A stretch of DNA of 64,000 bases from the NCBI RefSeq assembly GCF_014306625.1, contig NZ_JACRYL010000001.1, positions 236,778 through 300,777 of the forward strand, read 5' to 3'. Below the pieces are notes generated by a model. It saw only the letters and a list, made by a program, of their open reading frames with translations. It was not told where the DNA came from and ran no database searches. This DNA is from Pedobacter fastidiosus (GTDB lineage Bacteria > Bacteroidota > Bacteroidia > Sphingobacteriales > Sphingobacteriaceae). This document shows positions 1 to 9,109 of the stretch, piece by piece; within the stretch, counting starts at the first letter, position 1; each line of letters opens with the position of its first letter. A program made the position numbers and the translations under genes.

Positions 1-108
1 ACAACTCGTTTTTTCACTTGAATTAAATCCTTAACTCTATTTCCGAATTGGAATGCAAAGATATAATTCGTTTCTTTGTACTGCAAATTTTTTTTAAAAA
101 ATATTTTA

Positions 109-1005
109 ATGGCGCATAAAGCAGGTTTTGTTAGTATAATAGGTAAACCAAATGTAGGTAAATCGACCCTCATGAATGTGCTTGTAGGCGAGCGACTTAG
201 CATCATTACGCCTAAGGCTCAAACCACAAGACACCGTATTTTAGGGATCGTAAATGAGGAAGATTATCAGATTGTTTTTTCTGATACTCCAGGTATAATC
301 AAGCCAAAATACAGCTTACAAGAGAGTATGATGAGCTTTGTTAACGGATCTTTAACCGATGCAGATGTACTTTTGTTCGTAACAGACATCAATGAAGAGC
401 ACGATGAAGAAGATGTTTTGGAGAAAATTTTGAACCGAGATATTCCAACAATCGTACTGATTAATAAAATAGATAAAGCACTTCAAGATCAGGTTGATGA
501 GAAGATTGCCTACTGGCAAGAAAAGCTAAATCCGGTTTCCATCCATGCAATTTCTGCGTTACATAAACACAATGTCGACGGAATTATGGATTTGGTTCTA
601 GATTTATTGCCAGAACACCCAGCATATTACGATAAAGAAGAATATACAGATCGTTCTGAACGTTTCTTCGTTTCGGAGATTATCCGCGAAAAAATCTTCC
701 TAAATTATCAGAAAGAAATTCCTTACAGCACCGAAGTTATCGTTAAAAGTTTCAAGGAAGAACAACTTAAAAATGGCAAAGGCGAGATGATTCGCATCAG
801 TGCAGAAATTGTGGTAGAACGCGATTCTCAAAAAAACATTCTAATTGGTACCGGTGGCAACATGCTGAAGAAAGTCGGTACGGAAGCTCGGATGGAAATT
901 GAGAAATTTTTAGATAAAAAAGTCTTCTTAGAGATGTTTGTAAAGGTGATTCCCGATTGGAGAAGCAAAAAGAACTACCTAAAGAGCTTCGGTTACGATA
1001 ATTAA
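109..1005 (+). CDS. era: GTPase Era, 16S rRNA-binding ribosome assembly factor
   Basis: Era binds the 3' end of 16S rRNA and helps 30S maturation in the cytoplasm. The P-loop GKPNVGKST is near the N-terminus, followed by DTPG (G3) and NKID (G4). The C-terminal third is a KH domain containing GTGGNMLKKVG. The length of 299 residues is normal for the family. The reading frame is open from an upstream ATG at 76, but MAHKAGFVSIIGKPNVGKS is the usual Era N-terminus, so 109 is chosen. der follows on the same strand but has its own -7 box. Identification is secure; only the start is a choice. Confidence 0.97.
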   Translation: MAHKAGFVSIIGKPNVGKSTLMNVLVGERLSIITPKAQTTRHRILGIVNEEDYQIVFSDTPGIIKPKYSLQESMMSFVNGSLTDADVLLFVTDINEEHDEEDVLEKILNRDIPTIVLINKIDKALQDQVDEKIAYWQEKLNPVSIHAISALHKHNVDGIMDLVLDLLPEHPAYYDKEEYTDRSERFFVSEIIREKIFLNYQKEIPYSTEVIVKSFKEEQLKNGKGEMIRISAEIVVERDSQKNILIGTGGNMLKKVGTEARMEIEKFLDKKVFLEMFVKVIPDWRSKKNYLKSFGYDN

Positions 1006-1008
1006 GCG

Positions 1009-1016
1009 TACCTTTG
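1009..1016 (+). promoter_or_regulatory. Bacteroidota -7 promoter box TACCTTTG for der
   Basis: This matches the Bacteroidota housekeeping -7 consensus TAnnTTTG and starts three bases after the era stop codon. It would place a start site near 1022, with a leader of about 115 bases before der that contains a word-type inverted repeat. No convincing -33 TTTG was seen. Confidence 0.5.
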
Positions 1017-1032
1017 CAGCCCGAAAGAAATC

Positions 1033-1133
1033 GGTTAGTAGTTGATAGTCAATGGTTGATAGCCAAATCATTTAAGCGTAATGCGTAAATATCCCGACCA
1101 TTAACTATAAGCCATTAACTATCAATAATACAG
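1033..1133. repeat. Word-type inverted repeat between era and der
   Basis: Direct words such as TTGATAGTCAATGG and TTGATAGCC appear on the left, and their complements (GACCATTAACTATAAG, CCATTAACTATCAA) on the right, making a long imperfect palindrome that fills most of the era-der gap. Similar filler of different sequence occurs at 7524-7627, 9257-9375 and 26262-26320. Confidence 0.6.
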
Positions 1134-1136
1134 ATC

Positions 1137-2438
1137 ATGAGTAACATTATAGCCATCGTAGGCAGGCCGAACGTAGGCAAGAGCACCCTTTTTAATAGAT
1201 TAACCGAAAGTCGCAAAGCAATTGTTGATGATTTAAGTGGCGTAACCCGCGATAGACATTACGGTGTTGGCGAGTGGACCGATAAACAATTTACAGTAAT
1301 TGATACTGGTGGTTATGTAGCCAATTCGGAAGATGTTTACGAAGCTGCAATTCGCGAACAGGTAATGATTGCGATTGAAGAAGCTAGCGTTTTAATCTTC
1401 ATGGTTGATGTTACTACAGGCATCACCGATTTGGATGATGATATTGCTCAGGTTTTACGTAAAAGCAACAAGCCCGTTTTTGTAACGGCAAATAAAGTAG
1501 ATAATACAGCTTTACATAGCGAAATCAGCACTTTTTATGGTTTCGGTTTAGGTGAAGTTTTTCCGTTATCTTCAATGACGGGTTCTGGAACAGGAGAATT
1601 GTTGGATGAAATCATCAAAAATTTCGAAGATATTCCTGAAGAAGAAAATCAATTGCCTAAAATTACCATTGCTGGTCGCCCAAATGTGGGTAAATCTTCT
1701 TTGGTAAATGCCTTAATTGGTAAAGAACGTAACATTGTAACGGCAAATGCTGGTACAACCCGCGATTCAATTAAAATTCATTACAACCAGTTTGGTCATG
1801 AATTTATGCTGATTGATACCGCTGGATTGCGTAAGAAAACCAAGGTGAAAGAAAATCTTGAGTTTTATTCGGTAATGCGTACCATTAAAGCTTTAGAAGA
1901 AGCTGATGTTGTTATCTTAATGATTGATGCTCAGGAAGGAATCGAAAGTCAGGATATTAATATTTTCCACCTTGCCGAGAAGAACAAAAAGGGGATTGTA
2001 ATCTTAGTAAACAAATGGGATTTGATCGAAAAAAATACGCAAACGATGAAAGCTTTCGAAGAGCAGATTCACGAGCGGATTCGTCCTTTTACAGATGTAC
2101 CGATTATCTTCACTTCAGTATTAAATAAGCAACGTATTTTTAAAGCAATTGAAACGGCTTTAGAGGTATATAAAAACAGAAGCAAAAAAGTTCCTACATC
2201 GAAATTGAATGATGTAATGTTGCCGTTGATCGAGAAATTCCCACCGCCAGCACTAAAAGGAAAGCACATCAAAATTAAATACATCACTCAAATTAATGCC
2301 ACTTCGCCAATGTTTGCATTTTTCTGCAACTTGCCACAGTACATCAAAGATCCGTATAAACGTTTCATTGAGAATAAATTGAGAGAGAACTTTGATTTTT
2401 CTGGTTCTCCAATTCAGATTTATTTCAGACAGAAGTAA
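1137..2438 (+). CDS. der: GTPase Der (EngA), double-GTPase ribosome assembly factor
   Basis: Der is an essential GTPase for 50S subunit assembly. Two tandem G domains are visible, each with the P-loop GRPNVGKS (residues about 8-16 and 180-188), each with DTxG (DTGG and DTAG) and NKxD (NKVD, NKWD) motifs, followed by a C-terminal KH-like domain. The length of 433 residues is typical. The ATG at 1137 directly gives the standard N-terminus [17 protein letters not shown] strong terminator lies downstream at 2501-2538. Confidence 0.98.
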   Translation: MSNIIAIVGRPNVGKSTLFNRLTESRKAIVDDLSGVTRDRHYGVGEWTDKQFTVIDTGGYVANSEDVYEAAIREQVMIAIEEASVLIFMVDVTTGITDLDDDIAQVLRKSNKPVFVTANKVDNTALHSEISTFYGFGLGEVFPLSSMTGSGTGELLDEIIKNFEDIPEEENQLPKITIAGRPNVGKSSLVNALIGKERNIVTANAGTTRDSIKIHYNQFGHEFMLIDTAGLRKKTKVKENLEFYSVMRTIKALEEADVVILMIDAQEGIESQDINIFHLAEKNKKGIVILVNKWDLIEKNTQTMKAFEEQIHERIRPFTDVPIIFTSVLNKQRIFKAIETALEVYKNRSKKVPTSKLNDVMLPLIEKFPPPALKGKHIKIKYITQINATSPMFAFFCNLPQYIKDPYKRFIENKLRENFDFSGSPIQIYFRQK

Positions 2439-2500
2439 GAGATAAGACTAAAGCTAAAAGACCAAAGTCTAAAGCGATGGTTAGGTTTTAAAATAATTAT

Positions 2501-2538
2501 AAAGCAGGGTTTGCATGAGTTGCAAATCCTGCTTTTTT
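2501..2538 (+). terminator. Rho-independent terminator after der
   Basis: A 14-bp stem (AAGCAGGGTTTGCA paired with TGCAAATCCTGCTT, one G-T wobble) with a 5-base loop is followed by TTTT. It sits about 65 bases after the der stop. Confidence 0.85.
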
Positions 2539-2570
2539 GTTTTCTTAGCCAAGCCATCATCTAGAATAAC

Positions 2571-2700
2571 CCGTCATCTCGATCGAGTTCCGATTTTTCA
2601 TCGGAAGAGGAGAGAACTGTGTTGTTAATTTAGGTTTCTCCTCGCGAAAAGCTCGTTCGAAAGGACGGTGTGGTGGGAAATCCCATGCGTAAAGGACAGT
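2571..2700. repeat. Interspersed palindromic repeat, CGTCATxTCGA family, divergent copy
   Basis: The sequence starts CCGTCATCTCGATCGAG and later returns as CTCGTTCGAAAGGACGG, with TCTCC words between. It resembles the cleaner copy at 24061-24153. It fills the der-GNAT gap beyond the terminator; no gene is seen in it. Confidence 0.5.
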
Positions 2701-2724
2701 GTTTTAGATTTCCAAAAACCTTTC

Positions 2725-2732
2725 TACCTTCG
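2725..2732 (+). promoter_or_regulatory. -7 box TACCTTCG, five bases before the GNAT start
   Basis: A TAnnTTTG-like box (TTCG variant) ends five bases before the ATG at 2738. The expected start site falls at or next to the ATG, so the message would be leaderless or nearly so. Confidence 0.45.
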
Positions 2733-2737
2733 TATCC

Positions 2738-3247
2738 ATGCAAATCCAAGTATTAAACAGCCAAAGCAACGACATCGATACCATTTTTGAATTTTATGAT
2801 TTCGCCGTAGCACATCAAAAGAAAGTATTTAACAAACATTGGCAAGGCTTTAGTTTGGAATTGGTTTCACAAGAAGTTTCAGAAAACAGGCAATATAAAA
2901 TCTTGGTTGATGGTATTGTCGCCTGCGTTTTTGCAGTTACATTTGATGACAAATTAATTTGGGGCGATCGCGATCAGGATTCCATTTATATCCATCGGAT
3001 TGTTACCCATCCAAATTTTCGCGGATATTCTTTTGTCAAGGAAATTATCAAATGGGCGAAAAAATACGCCTCAGAAAACAGCATTAAATACATCCGAATG
3101 GATACTTGGGCCGATAACGAAAAGCTCTTAGAATATTACACTGCTTGTGGTTTCGACTATGTTGGTGTAGTTACCATGAACGAAACTGAAGGTTTGCCCA
3201 AACATTACGAAGGCATCAGTTTAAGCCTCTTTGAAATTGTAGTGTAG
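2738..3247 (+). CDS. GNAT family N-acetyltransferase
   Basis: This is a probable acetyl-CoA-dependent N-acetyltransferase; the substrate is unknown. Across 169 residues the GNAT pattern is visible: a beta strand ending IHRIVTHPNFRG (motif A, with RG in place of the usual RGxG loop), an amphipathic helix (KEIIKWAKKYA), then IRMDTWADNEKLLEYYTACGFDYVG, the typical motif B ending in 'Y..CGF'. The gene runs toward the metallo-beta-lactamase gene with only four bases between the stops. A -7 box lies immediately upstream. Confidence 0.85.
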   Translation: MQIQVLNSQSNDIDTIFEFYDFAVAHQKKVFNKHWQGFSLELVSQEVSENRQYKILVDGIVACVFAVTFDDKLIWGDRDQDSIYIHRIVTHPNFRGYSFVKEIIKWAKKYASENSIKYIRMDTWADNEKLLEYYTACGFDYVGVVTMNETEGLPKHYEGISLSLFEIVV

Positions 3248-3251
3248 TCTA

Positions 3252-3965
3252 TCACTTCTTCTCGCTCAATAACTTTAACGTATAATCTAAAGATTCCTTT
3301 CCTGCCCAAGCTTGATGACCGGTAACAACAATCTTAGCATCAGGATATTTTTGCTTCAAATTTTTTATGGCCGTGGGCCATTGGGCTAGGTTTGCCTCAA
3401 CGATATAACCTAAATCTTTTGCCTCCGTACTTTTAACTAGGCAACCTCCAAATAAGACTTTATCCTTCTCGAACCAGATCACGATATTATCTTTTGTATG
3501 GCCCTCGCCAGCAAAAAAAGTATTTATTTTGTAACCATCAACAACAAAAGTTGTGTCATTTGAAAACGTAAATTGTGGGCGCTCTAGTTTTTCAGTCTTT
3601 AAAATTTGATCAGTTTTTTTGCTCGTATAAGTTTTAATTCCTTTAGCTTTAAAAAAGGCCAATCCGCCAGCTCGGTCTTCATGCGAATGTGTTGCAATGT
3701 CTAAAATAACTTTCTTGTGGTGCTTGGTTTCAATGCTATCTAAAAAAGGCTGAAACTGTGCCGAATCCCAAGGAGCATCAACCACCACAACACCTTTACT
3801 CGTTACCAGATAAACTGAATTAGCATCAGTAATTGTTCCCTTATAATCATGATAAGTAGTGTAAGAATATAAATTTCCCGTTAGATGTTTTATTTTGATT
3901 TTTGGGTTTTGGCCTAGAGCAACTGAAAAAATAAAGCTTAGGGTAATTGAAAATAGGTAACGCAT
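3252..3965 (-). CDS. Subclass B1 metallo-beta-lactamase, BlaB/IND-like
   Basis: A secreted zinc hydrolase predicted to open beta-lactam rings, including carbapenems, in the periplasm. A signal peptide (residues 1-18, ending VALG) precedes a 219-residue mature domain, normal for B1. All zinc ligands of the B1 pattern are seen: H93, H95 and D97 in THSHEDRAGG, H156 in GEGHTKDN, C175 in GGCLVKS and H217 in VTGHQAW; K178 is the usual B1 lysine. From memory, the closest resemblance is to BlaB and IND of Flavobacteriia. It is the second gene of a tight minus-strand pair with a GNAT gene (10-base gap). No transposase or integron site is nearby, so it looks like a resident chromosomal gene. Activity is inferred, not shown. 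Confidence 0.9.
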   Translation of the reverse strand: MRYLFSITLSFIFSVALGQNPKIKIKHLTGNLYSYTTYHDYKGTITDANSVYLVTSKGVVVVDAPWDSAQFQPFLDSIETKHHKKVILDIATHSHEDRAGGLAFFKAKGIKTYTSKKTDQILKTEKLERPQFTFSNDTTFVVDGYKINTFFAGEGHTKDNIVIWFEKDKVLFGGCLVKSTEAKDLGYIVEANLAQWPTAIKNLKQKYPDAKIVVTGHQAWAGKESLDYTLKLLSEKK

Positions 3966-3975
3966 CGTAAATAGT

Positions 3976-4482
3976 TTATTTAATTAGAATTTTCCAGACC
4001 ATCATGTCATCCACTTCGCCAACGTGTACAAAATTGTTTTTCTCTAGTATAGAATAAGAAGCAACATTGTCTTTAGCGGTAGAAGCGAAGATTGATTTAA
4101 CTTTCGGCTGCGCTTTAGCCCATTCAATTATCCTGCCAACCGCTTCCGTCATAAATCCCTTTCCACGAAACTCCTCATAAGTTCCATATCCAATTTCGAT
4201 TTCTCCATTTGGATCAGGTTCGCCAACAAAACTGATATCGCCAACTATTTTATTATCTGGTTTGGAGATGATTGTCCAAAGCGTATTGTACAGATAATCT
4301 TTATCCTTATCGAATACATTTGGCAAAATGGTTTCCTCTAATGCTTGTTGAAGCGTGGGAGAGATGTTTTTTTTAGTTGGTAAAAGTCCAAACTCCTGCT
4401 CTAAAGAATGATCATCTTTAATGTATTTTAAAAGTTGATCGTGGGTTAAAGGCTTTAATATGAGTCTTTCGGTTTCTATCAT
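3976..4482 (-). CDS. GNAT acetyltransferase, RimJ/RimL-like
   Basis: The 168-residue protein begins MIETERLILKPLTHDQL, the standard start of the RimJ/RimL-type GNAT family, and contains IGYGTYEEFRGKGFMTEA (acetyl-CoA pyrophosphate loop) and DNVASYSILEKNNF (motif B). Possible substrates are protein N-termini or small amines; the sequence does not decide. It is the first gene of the pair with the metallo-beta-lactamase, so the two are probably co-transcribed from a -7 box variant at 4507-4514. Confidence 0.85.
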   Translation of the reverse strand: MIETERLILKPLTHDQLLKYIKDDHSLEQEFGLLPTKKNISPTLQQALEETILPNVFDKDKDYLYNTLWTIISKPDNKIVGDISFVGEPDPNGEIEIGYGTYEEFRGKGFMTEAVGRIIEWAKAQPKVKSIFASTAKDNVASYSILEKNNFVHVGEVDDMMVWKILIK

Positions 4483-4506
4483 TTTGAGAACGGTTTATTA
4501 GATAAC

Positions 4507-4514
4507 CGAAGATA
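4507..4514 (-). promoter_or_regulatory. -7 box TATCTTCG for the GNAT/metallo-beta-lactamase pair
   Basis: On the minus strand TATCTTCG (TAnnTTTG variant with C) lies 24 bases before the GNAT start codon. This is the only promoter-like site found for the pair. Confidence 0.35.
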
Positions 4515-4630
4515 GTTTTTTGAGTTTTAAAATATCTGTTATTTTATTTAAGTTTTTGTTAACTCAAATATTGGGTTGAAGAAAAGCCTAACCAACAATT
4601 AAAGCTTTGCTAATTGATAAATCGACAAGG

Positions 4631-4768
4631 TATTTGGAAAGCAAAAGCGGTGCTTATCGGCTTCGGTAGTCCCGCTCTTTGCTTTAATCTTTTTGATGAA
4701 ATTTCTGTTAACAATGAATTTCTTTGCAATCAAAAAGGATTAACGCGTTGATCGGGTTTAGCTAAATA
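4631..4768. repeat. Interspersed palindromic repeat with AGTCCCGCT and GATCGGGTTTA words
   Basis: AAAGCAAAAGCGG (4638-4650) pairs with CCGCTCTTTGCTTT (4672-4685) around a GC-rich centre, and the block ends GATCGGGTTTA. Related blocks with the same end words occur at 59230-59325 and, inverted, at 63735-63855. It occupies most of the 422-base gap between the GNAT and S41 protease genes; I see no gene in the rest of that gap. Confidence 0.55.
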
Positions 4769-4904
4769 AAATCATTGCAAAAACTTAATTTCTTAAACAT
4801 TAGGGCAAATGAAATACTGTTTGCAAACGTCGTAGGTTTTTAAAACCAACAAGGTGTAGATAAAACATTTATCGTTTGGTGTCCCAACCGGCCGAAATTG
4901 AAGA

Positions 4905-6512
4905 CTATTGAAGATTAGCCAATGCCTGTTTTACAGCATTATCATTCTGGTTAACCGCTTTGTAATAACCAACATCACCTAAATAATAACGGCAAAGTAA
5001 GGCTTTCAAATCGTTTTGAATAACCGCTTTTGAACTGTACAACTGAAGCCGATCTATCTGCACATTTTTACGTTGAATGAAACCGATAAAATCTTTAAAA
5101 TCGTTGTCGTTAATGTTGAAGATATTGATGTTCTGTTCTACAAAACTTGCACTGTATCTGCTGGTTAAAACATTGAAAACAAAATCGGAAAGAATTTTTT
5201 TACTGACTAAATTGCCATAAAATTTATTGTAACCTGTAGTGTCTAGTTTTACAAAAACATCGGGCTGGATGCCTCCACTTGTTCTGCCTTTTTTTACGGA
5301 CGGAACATTAACTCCTTCGGCTTTTTCTACAGTATCCTGAAAAGATGTACGATCACCTGTGAGTTCACCATCAGTCATGCGTTCATCAAGCTCGTGTTTG
5401 TAAGCATCATAACCTTTTTTATATGATTTTTGAATGCTCCTGCCAGATGGCGTATAATATCTTGCTATGGTTAAATTTAAGGCAGAACCATCGCCAAAAG
5501 CAAATTGTTCTTGCACCAAGCCTTTGCCAAAAGAACGGCGACCAACAATAATACCTCTGCCTAAATCTTGAATCGCACCTGCCACAATTTCACTTGCTGA
5601 AGCGGTATTTTCATTAATTAGGATGGCCAGTTTTCCCTGTTGGAAAGAGCCATTTCCGGTAGAAAAATAATCTGTACGGGGTTCGTGCTTGCCATGAGTA
5701 TAAACAATTAACTTATTTTCTGGCAAAAACTGATCGGCTAAGCCGGTGGCTGCGGTAAAATAACCGCCGCCATTATCGCGTAAATCTAGAATGAGTTTTT
5801 TCATTCCCTTAGCTTTAAGGTTAGTTGCTGCGGTTGCAAAATCATCATCCGTATTTGCACCAAATTTGCTAATTCGAACATAACCCGTTTCGTTATTGAT
5901 CATATAAGAAGCATCAATACTGCTCACATTTACCTTGCCTCTAGTAACCATTAACCTGCTCGGTTGGGGCATTCCGGCTCTTGTTAAAAGTACGCTAACA
6001 CCACTTCCAGCTTTGCCTTTAAATCGGCCGGTAAGTTGTTCTTTAGGTAAATTTCTGCCACTTACAAAAGTAGAATCTATGCTTAAAATTTTATCGCCAA
6101 GTTTAATTCCTGCCTGATAGGCTGGCCCATCTTTAACCACTCCGGTAACCATCATGGTATCGTTAAGCATATAATATTCTATGCCCACACCTTCAAAATT
6201 TCCTTCTAAGTTATCGGTCATATCTTGAGCGTCAGAAGGCGGAAGATAAACGCTATGCGGATCGAGTTGATGGAGAACGCTGTCAATTGGCAAATTTTGT
6301 AAAGAATCTGTATTGATGTCGTCTACGTAATTCCTGTTGATGATGTGAAGAATTTCATCTAGTTTTTCGGAATTGTTATCAGCAAGTTTTGTGTTTTTTT
6401 GAACGCCATAACCTTGATCTTTGATGAATTTTATGCCCAAAAACATTCCAACTATTAAGATCACAGAATAGCTTAAAGATATAAGTAGATTGTTGCGGGT
6501 GTTTTTTTTCAT
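4905..6512 (-). CDS. S41 family C-terminal processing protease with PDZ domain
   Basis: A periplasmic, membrane-anchored serine protease of the CtpA/Prc family that trims or degrades proteins from the C-terminus. An N-terminal transmembrane anchor (residues about 9-28) is followed by a PDZ domain (about 90-170; VVKDGPAYQAGIKLGDKI) and the S41 catalytic core with LILDLRDNGGGYF, TASASEIVAG (nucleophile serine) and GRRSFGKGLVQ (catalytic lysine). The C-terminal ~130 residues are a helical extension common in Bacteroidota members. The length of 535 is typical. It is divergent from murQ, with a 189-base AT-rich gap holding both promoters. A paralogue-specific name is not assigned. Confidence 0.92.
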   Translation of the reverse strand: MKKNTRNNLLISLSYSVILIVGMFLGIKFIKDQGYGVQKNTKLADNNSEKLDEILHIINRNYVDDINTDSLQNLPIDSVLHQLDPHSVYLPPSDAQDMTDNLEGNFEGVGIEYYMLNDTMMVTGVVKDGPAYQAGIKLGDKILSIDSTFVSGRNLPKEQLTGRFKGKAGSGVSVLLTRAGMPQPSRLMVTRGKVNVSSIDASYMINNETGYVRISKFGANTDDDFATAATNLKAKGMKKLILDLRDNGGGYFTAATGLADQFLPENKLIVYTHGKHEPRTDYFSTGNGSFQQGKLAILINENTASASEIVAGAIQDLGRGIIVGRRSFGKGLVQEQFAFGDGSALNLTIARYYTPSGRSIQKSYKKGYDAYKHELDERMTDGELTGDRTSFQDTVEKAEGVNVPSVKKGRTSGGIQPDVFVKLDTTGYNKFYGNLVSKKILSDFVFNVLTSRYSASFVEQNINIFNINDNDFKDFIGFIQRKNVQIDRLQLYSSKAVIQNDLKALLCRYYLGDVGYYKAVNQNDNAVKQALANLQ

Positions 6513-6701
6513 CAGCGTTGCTGCAAATTTATGAAAATTAGCGGGTTGATTAATTTTTTAACTCCATTTTACTGTCTTTTGTTTATAATTTTTAACATAA
6601 ATTAACTCGGCGATTTATAAGATTGGAGTTTGAACACATATTTTTGAATTTTTAAGACAGTTTTTAGAAAGAATTTACCGAATTTTATCAAAATTTAATT
6701 T

Positions 6702-7517
6702 ATGGATAGAGTAACCGAGCATGAATCCAACTACAACCACATTGATGAAATGTCGGTGATGGAAGTTCTGCAGGGCATTAATAACGAAGATAAAACTGTT
6801 GCTTTTGCTGTAGAAAAATCTTTGCCTCAGATAGAAAAATTAACAACGGCTGTAGCCGAAAGAATGAAAAAAGGCGGTCGTCTTTTTTATATTGGAGCAG
6901 GTACAAGTGGCCGATTAGGTGTTGTAGATGCTTCCGAATGTCCGCCAACTTATGGCGTTCCTTTCGATTGGGTTGTGGGGATAATTGCTGGTGGCGATAC
7001 GGCCATTAGAAAGGCGGTAGAGTTTGCTGAAGATGATGCTGAACAGGCTTGGAAAGATTTGCAGGAATTTAACATTAACGAGAAAGATTGCTTAGTAGGT
7101 TTGGCCGCATCTGGTACAACGCCTTATGTAATCGGTGGTTTAAATACGGCTCGCAAAATGGGCGTTTTAACTGGTTGTATTGTTTGTAATACTGGTGGGC
7201 CGATTGCTGCAGAGTCTGATTTTCCGGTAGAAGTTGTTGTGGGTCCTGAATTTATTACAGGTTCTACACGAATGAAATCTGGAACCGCTCAAAAGCTCGT
7301 TTTAAATATGTTGAGTACCACAGTAATGGTTCAATTGGGGAGAGTTGTTGGCAATAAAATGGTCGATATGCAGTTAACTAACCATAAACTGGTCGATCGT
7401 GGTGTGCAAATGGTAGCCAATGAATTGAAAATTCAATACACTGAGGCCGCCGATTTGTTAACACAATACGGAAGCGTTCGCAAAGCTGTTGCTGCAGGGC
7501 AAAAACAACCTCATTAG
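6702..7517 (+). CDS. murQ: N-acetylmuramic acid 6-phosphate etherase MurQ
   Basis: MurQ cleaves the lactyl ether of MurNAc-6-phosphate to give GlcNAc-6-phosphate and D-lactate, in cytoplasmic peptidoglycan recycling. A SIS sugar-phosphate isomerase fold is visible: GRLFYIGAGTSGRLGVVDASECPPTYG carries the phosphate-binding loop and the catalytic Glu of the DASE motif; GLAASGTTPYVIGGL is the second loop, and TGSTRMKSGTAQK is a family signature. The length of 271 is slightly short of the usual ~300, with the C-terminal helical region reduced. The next two genes follow closely on the same strand but have no evident link to recycling. Confidence 0.95.
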   Translation: MDRVTEHESNYNHIDEMSVMEVLQGINNEDKTVAFAVEKSLPQIEKLTTAVAERMKKGGRLFYIGAGTSGRLGVVDASECPPTYGVPFDWVVGIIAGGDTAIRKAVEFAEDDAEQAWKDLQEFNINEKDCLVGLAASGTTPYVIGGLNTARKMGVLTGCIVCNTGGPIAAESDFPVEVVVGPEFITGSTRMKSGTAQKLVLNMLSTTVMVQLGRVVGNKMVDMQLTNHKLVDRGVQMVANELKIQYTEAADLLTQYGSVRKAVAAGQKQPH

Positions 7518-7523
7518 GAAATA

Positions 7524-7627
7524 ATTGAATTATAGAATGAGAGAGTGAATGTAAGATTGAATTATTTGTATTGGCCAATTAAGATGACCATTCATTTTAA
7601 TCATGATTCATTCATTCAATAATTATT
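7524..7627. repeat. Word-type inverted repeat between murQ and the next gene
   Basis: Words such as TTGAATTATAGAATGAGAGAG on the left are mirrored by CATTCATTCAATAATTATT on the right. The block spans nearly the entire gap between the murQ stop and the ATG at 7632, like the filler at 1033-1133. Confidence 0.5.
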
Positions 7628-7631
7628 AAAA

Positions 7632-8198
7632 ATGCACGAAATAGAGCCTTATTATCAGTGGAGAGATGAATATATTTCGGCGGAAGATGAGCGTTCGCCA
7701 TTTTACAATACCGAATATTCTGAACTTTATTTCGATAAACAGATTTATAACTTTTTACTGCACCCGCAATGGGACGAATTTGGATCGAACACACTTTATA
7801 TGAAAGTGCTGTTTGCAGATTACGACCGAAGTTATGCCATAATAGAGTTTATTGGGGAATGGAATGACGCCATAAACAACGATATTATGTTGTTAAAGCG
7901 AGATATTCTCGAGCTAATGATGGATGAAGGCATTAATAAATTTATCCTAATTGGCGAAAATGTTTTAAACTTCCATGCGTCAGATGACAGTTACTATGAG
8001 GAATGGTTTCAGGAAGTTGAAGATGGCTGGATTGCTGGCATAAACTTTAGCGACCATGTAATTAATGAGTTTAAAGATAACAACATCGATTACTTTATAA
8101 ACTTTGGCGGCGCTTTTGATGAGATGCCTTGGCGCACATTGAAACCTTTACAATTCTTTAAAAAAGTTGAAGAGCAACTGACAAAAAGATTGAATTAA
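7632..8198 (+). CDS. Conserved protein of unknown function, acidic
   Basis: A soluble, acidic 188-residue protein with no signal peptide or membrane segment. It is rich in aromatic residues (PYYQWRDEYI, SYYEEWFQEVEDGW, FFKKVEEQL). I recall proteins of this shape as conserved in Sphingobacteriales but know of no function. It lies between murQ and a Bax-inhibitor-1 family gene with a 38-base gap to the latter, so co-transcription with it is likely. Coding potential is supported by length, start context and the lack of a competing frame. Confidence 0.8.
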   Translation: MHEIEPYYQWRDEYISAEDERSPFYNTEYSELYFDKQIYNFLLHPQWDEFGSNTLYMKVLFADYDRSYAIIEFIGEWNDAINNDIMLLKRDILELMMDEGINKFILIGENVLNFHASDDSYYEEWFQEVEDGWIAGINFSDHVINEFKDNNIDYFINFGGAFDEMPWRTLKPLQFFKKVEEQLTKRLN

Positions 8199-8236
8199 AG
8201 CTTTATTTTTATATAATTTAAATACACAAAATTAAA

Positions 8237-8992
8237 ATGGAACAACAAAATTTTCAATATCAAAAGAATAGTGTTTTTGTACAGGAGGGATCGGTTTCTA
8301 AAAAATTCTTTGCAAGCGTTTTTACGTGGATGTTTGTGGCTCTGGGATTATCAACAATAGCAGCGTACTTATTTGGCACCAATCTGGAGTTGATGCAATA
8401 TTTAAGAGTGGTAAACCCACAAACTGGGAAAATGAGCACTACCATTTTTGGTTACATTGCTATGTTTGCCCCACTTGGTTTGGTTATGACAATTAGTTTT
8501 GGATTAAGTAGACTGTCATACGTTGCTTTAGTATCGCTATTTGTACTTTATGCAGCATTAACAGGCGTAAGTTTAAGCTTTATATTGTGGGCATACACCT
8601 CTAATTCTGTAGTTAGCTGTTTTGCTGGTGCTACCGGGATATTTGGCATTATGGCTTTTATGGGTTATACCACAAATGTTGATTTAAGTAAATTTCGAAC
8701 TATTTTAATGGTAGGTATTGCTGGGATCATCATTGCTACATTGATTAATTTCTTTATCCGAAGTGAAAGTTTTAATTTGCTTTTGGCTTACGCCGGTGTT
8801 GCGGTATTTACGGCTTTAACAGCTTATGATGTTCAAAAGATTAAAAGAATTGGAGAAGGGATTGAGGCAAGCGGAGATCAGGTATTGTCTATAGATGCCA
8901 AGAAAACTTCCATAATTGCTGCGCTGTCGCTTTATCTGGATTTCTTGAACATATTTATCTTCTTACTGCGAATTTTCGGAAATAGAAAGTAA
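8237..8992 (+). CDS. Bax inhibitor-1/YccA family membrane protein
   Basis: An integral inner-membrane protein of the BI-1/YccA (TMBIM) family, thought to act in ion (Ca2+/H+) leak or as a modulator of membrane proteases. Seven hydrophobic segments fill the 251 residues after a short polar N-terminus (MEQQNFQYQKNS). The family signatures are FTALTAYDVQKIK near the sixth helix and LSLYLDFLNIFIFLLRIFG at the C-terminus. The length is typical. The start is the only ATG before the first helix. Confidence 0.93.
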   Translation: MEQQNFQYQKNSVFVQEGSVSKKFFASVFTWMFVALGLSTIAAYLFGTNLELMQYLRVVNPQTGKMSTTIFGYIAMFAPLGLVMTISFGLSRLSYVALVSLFVLYAALTGVSLSFILWAYTSNSVVSCFAGATGIFGIMAFMGYTTNVDLSKFRTILMVGIAGIIIATLINFFIRSESFNLLLAYAGVAVFTALTAYDVQKIKRIGEGIEASGDQVLSIDAKKTSIIAALSLYLDFLNIFIFLLRIFGNRK

Positions 8993-9109
8993 TTCGATAA
9001 ACAGAACAATATTCTTAAGGCTGTGCAGATTTGCATGGCCTTTGTAATTTTATTTGGCAGCAAAGCGATAATTTTTGGAATTGATGTTGCTTTGTTGCAT
9101 TTTTGTATG

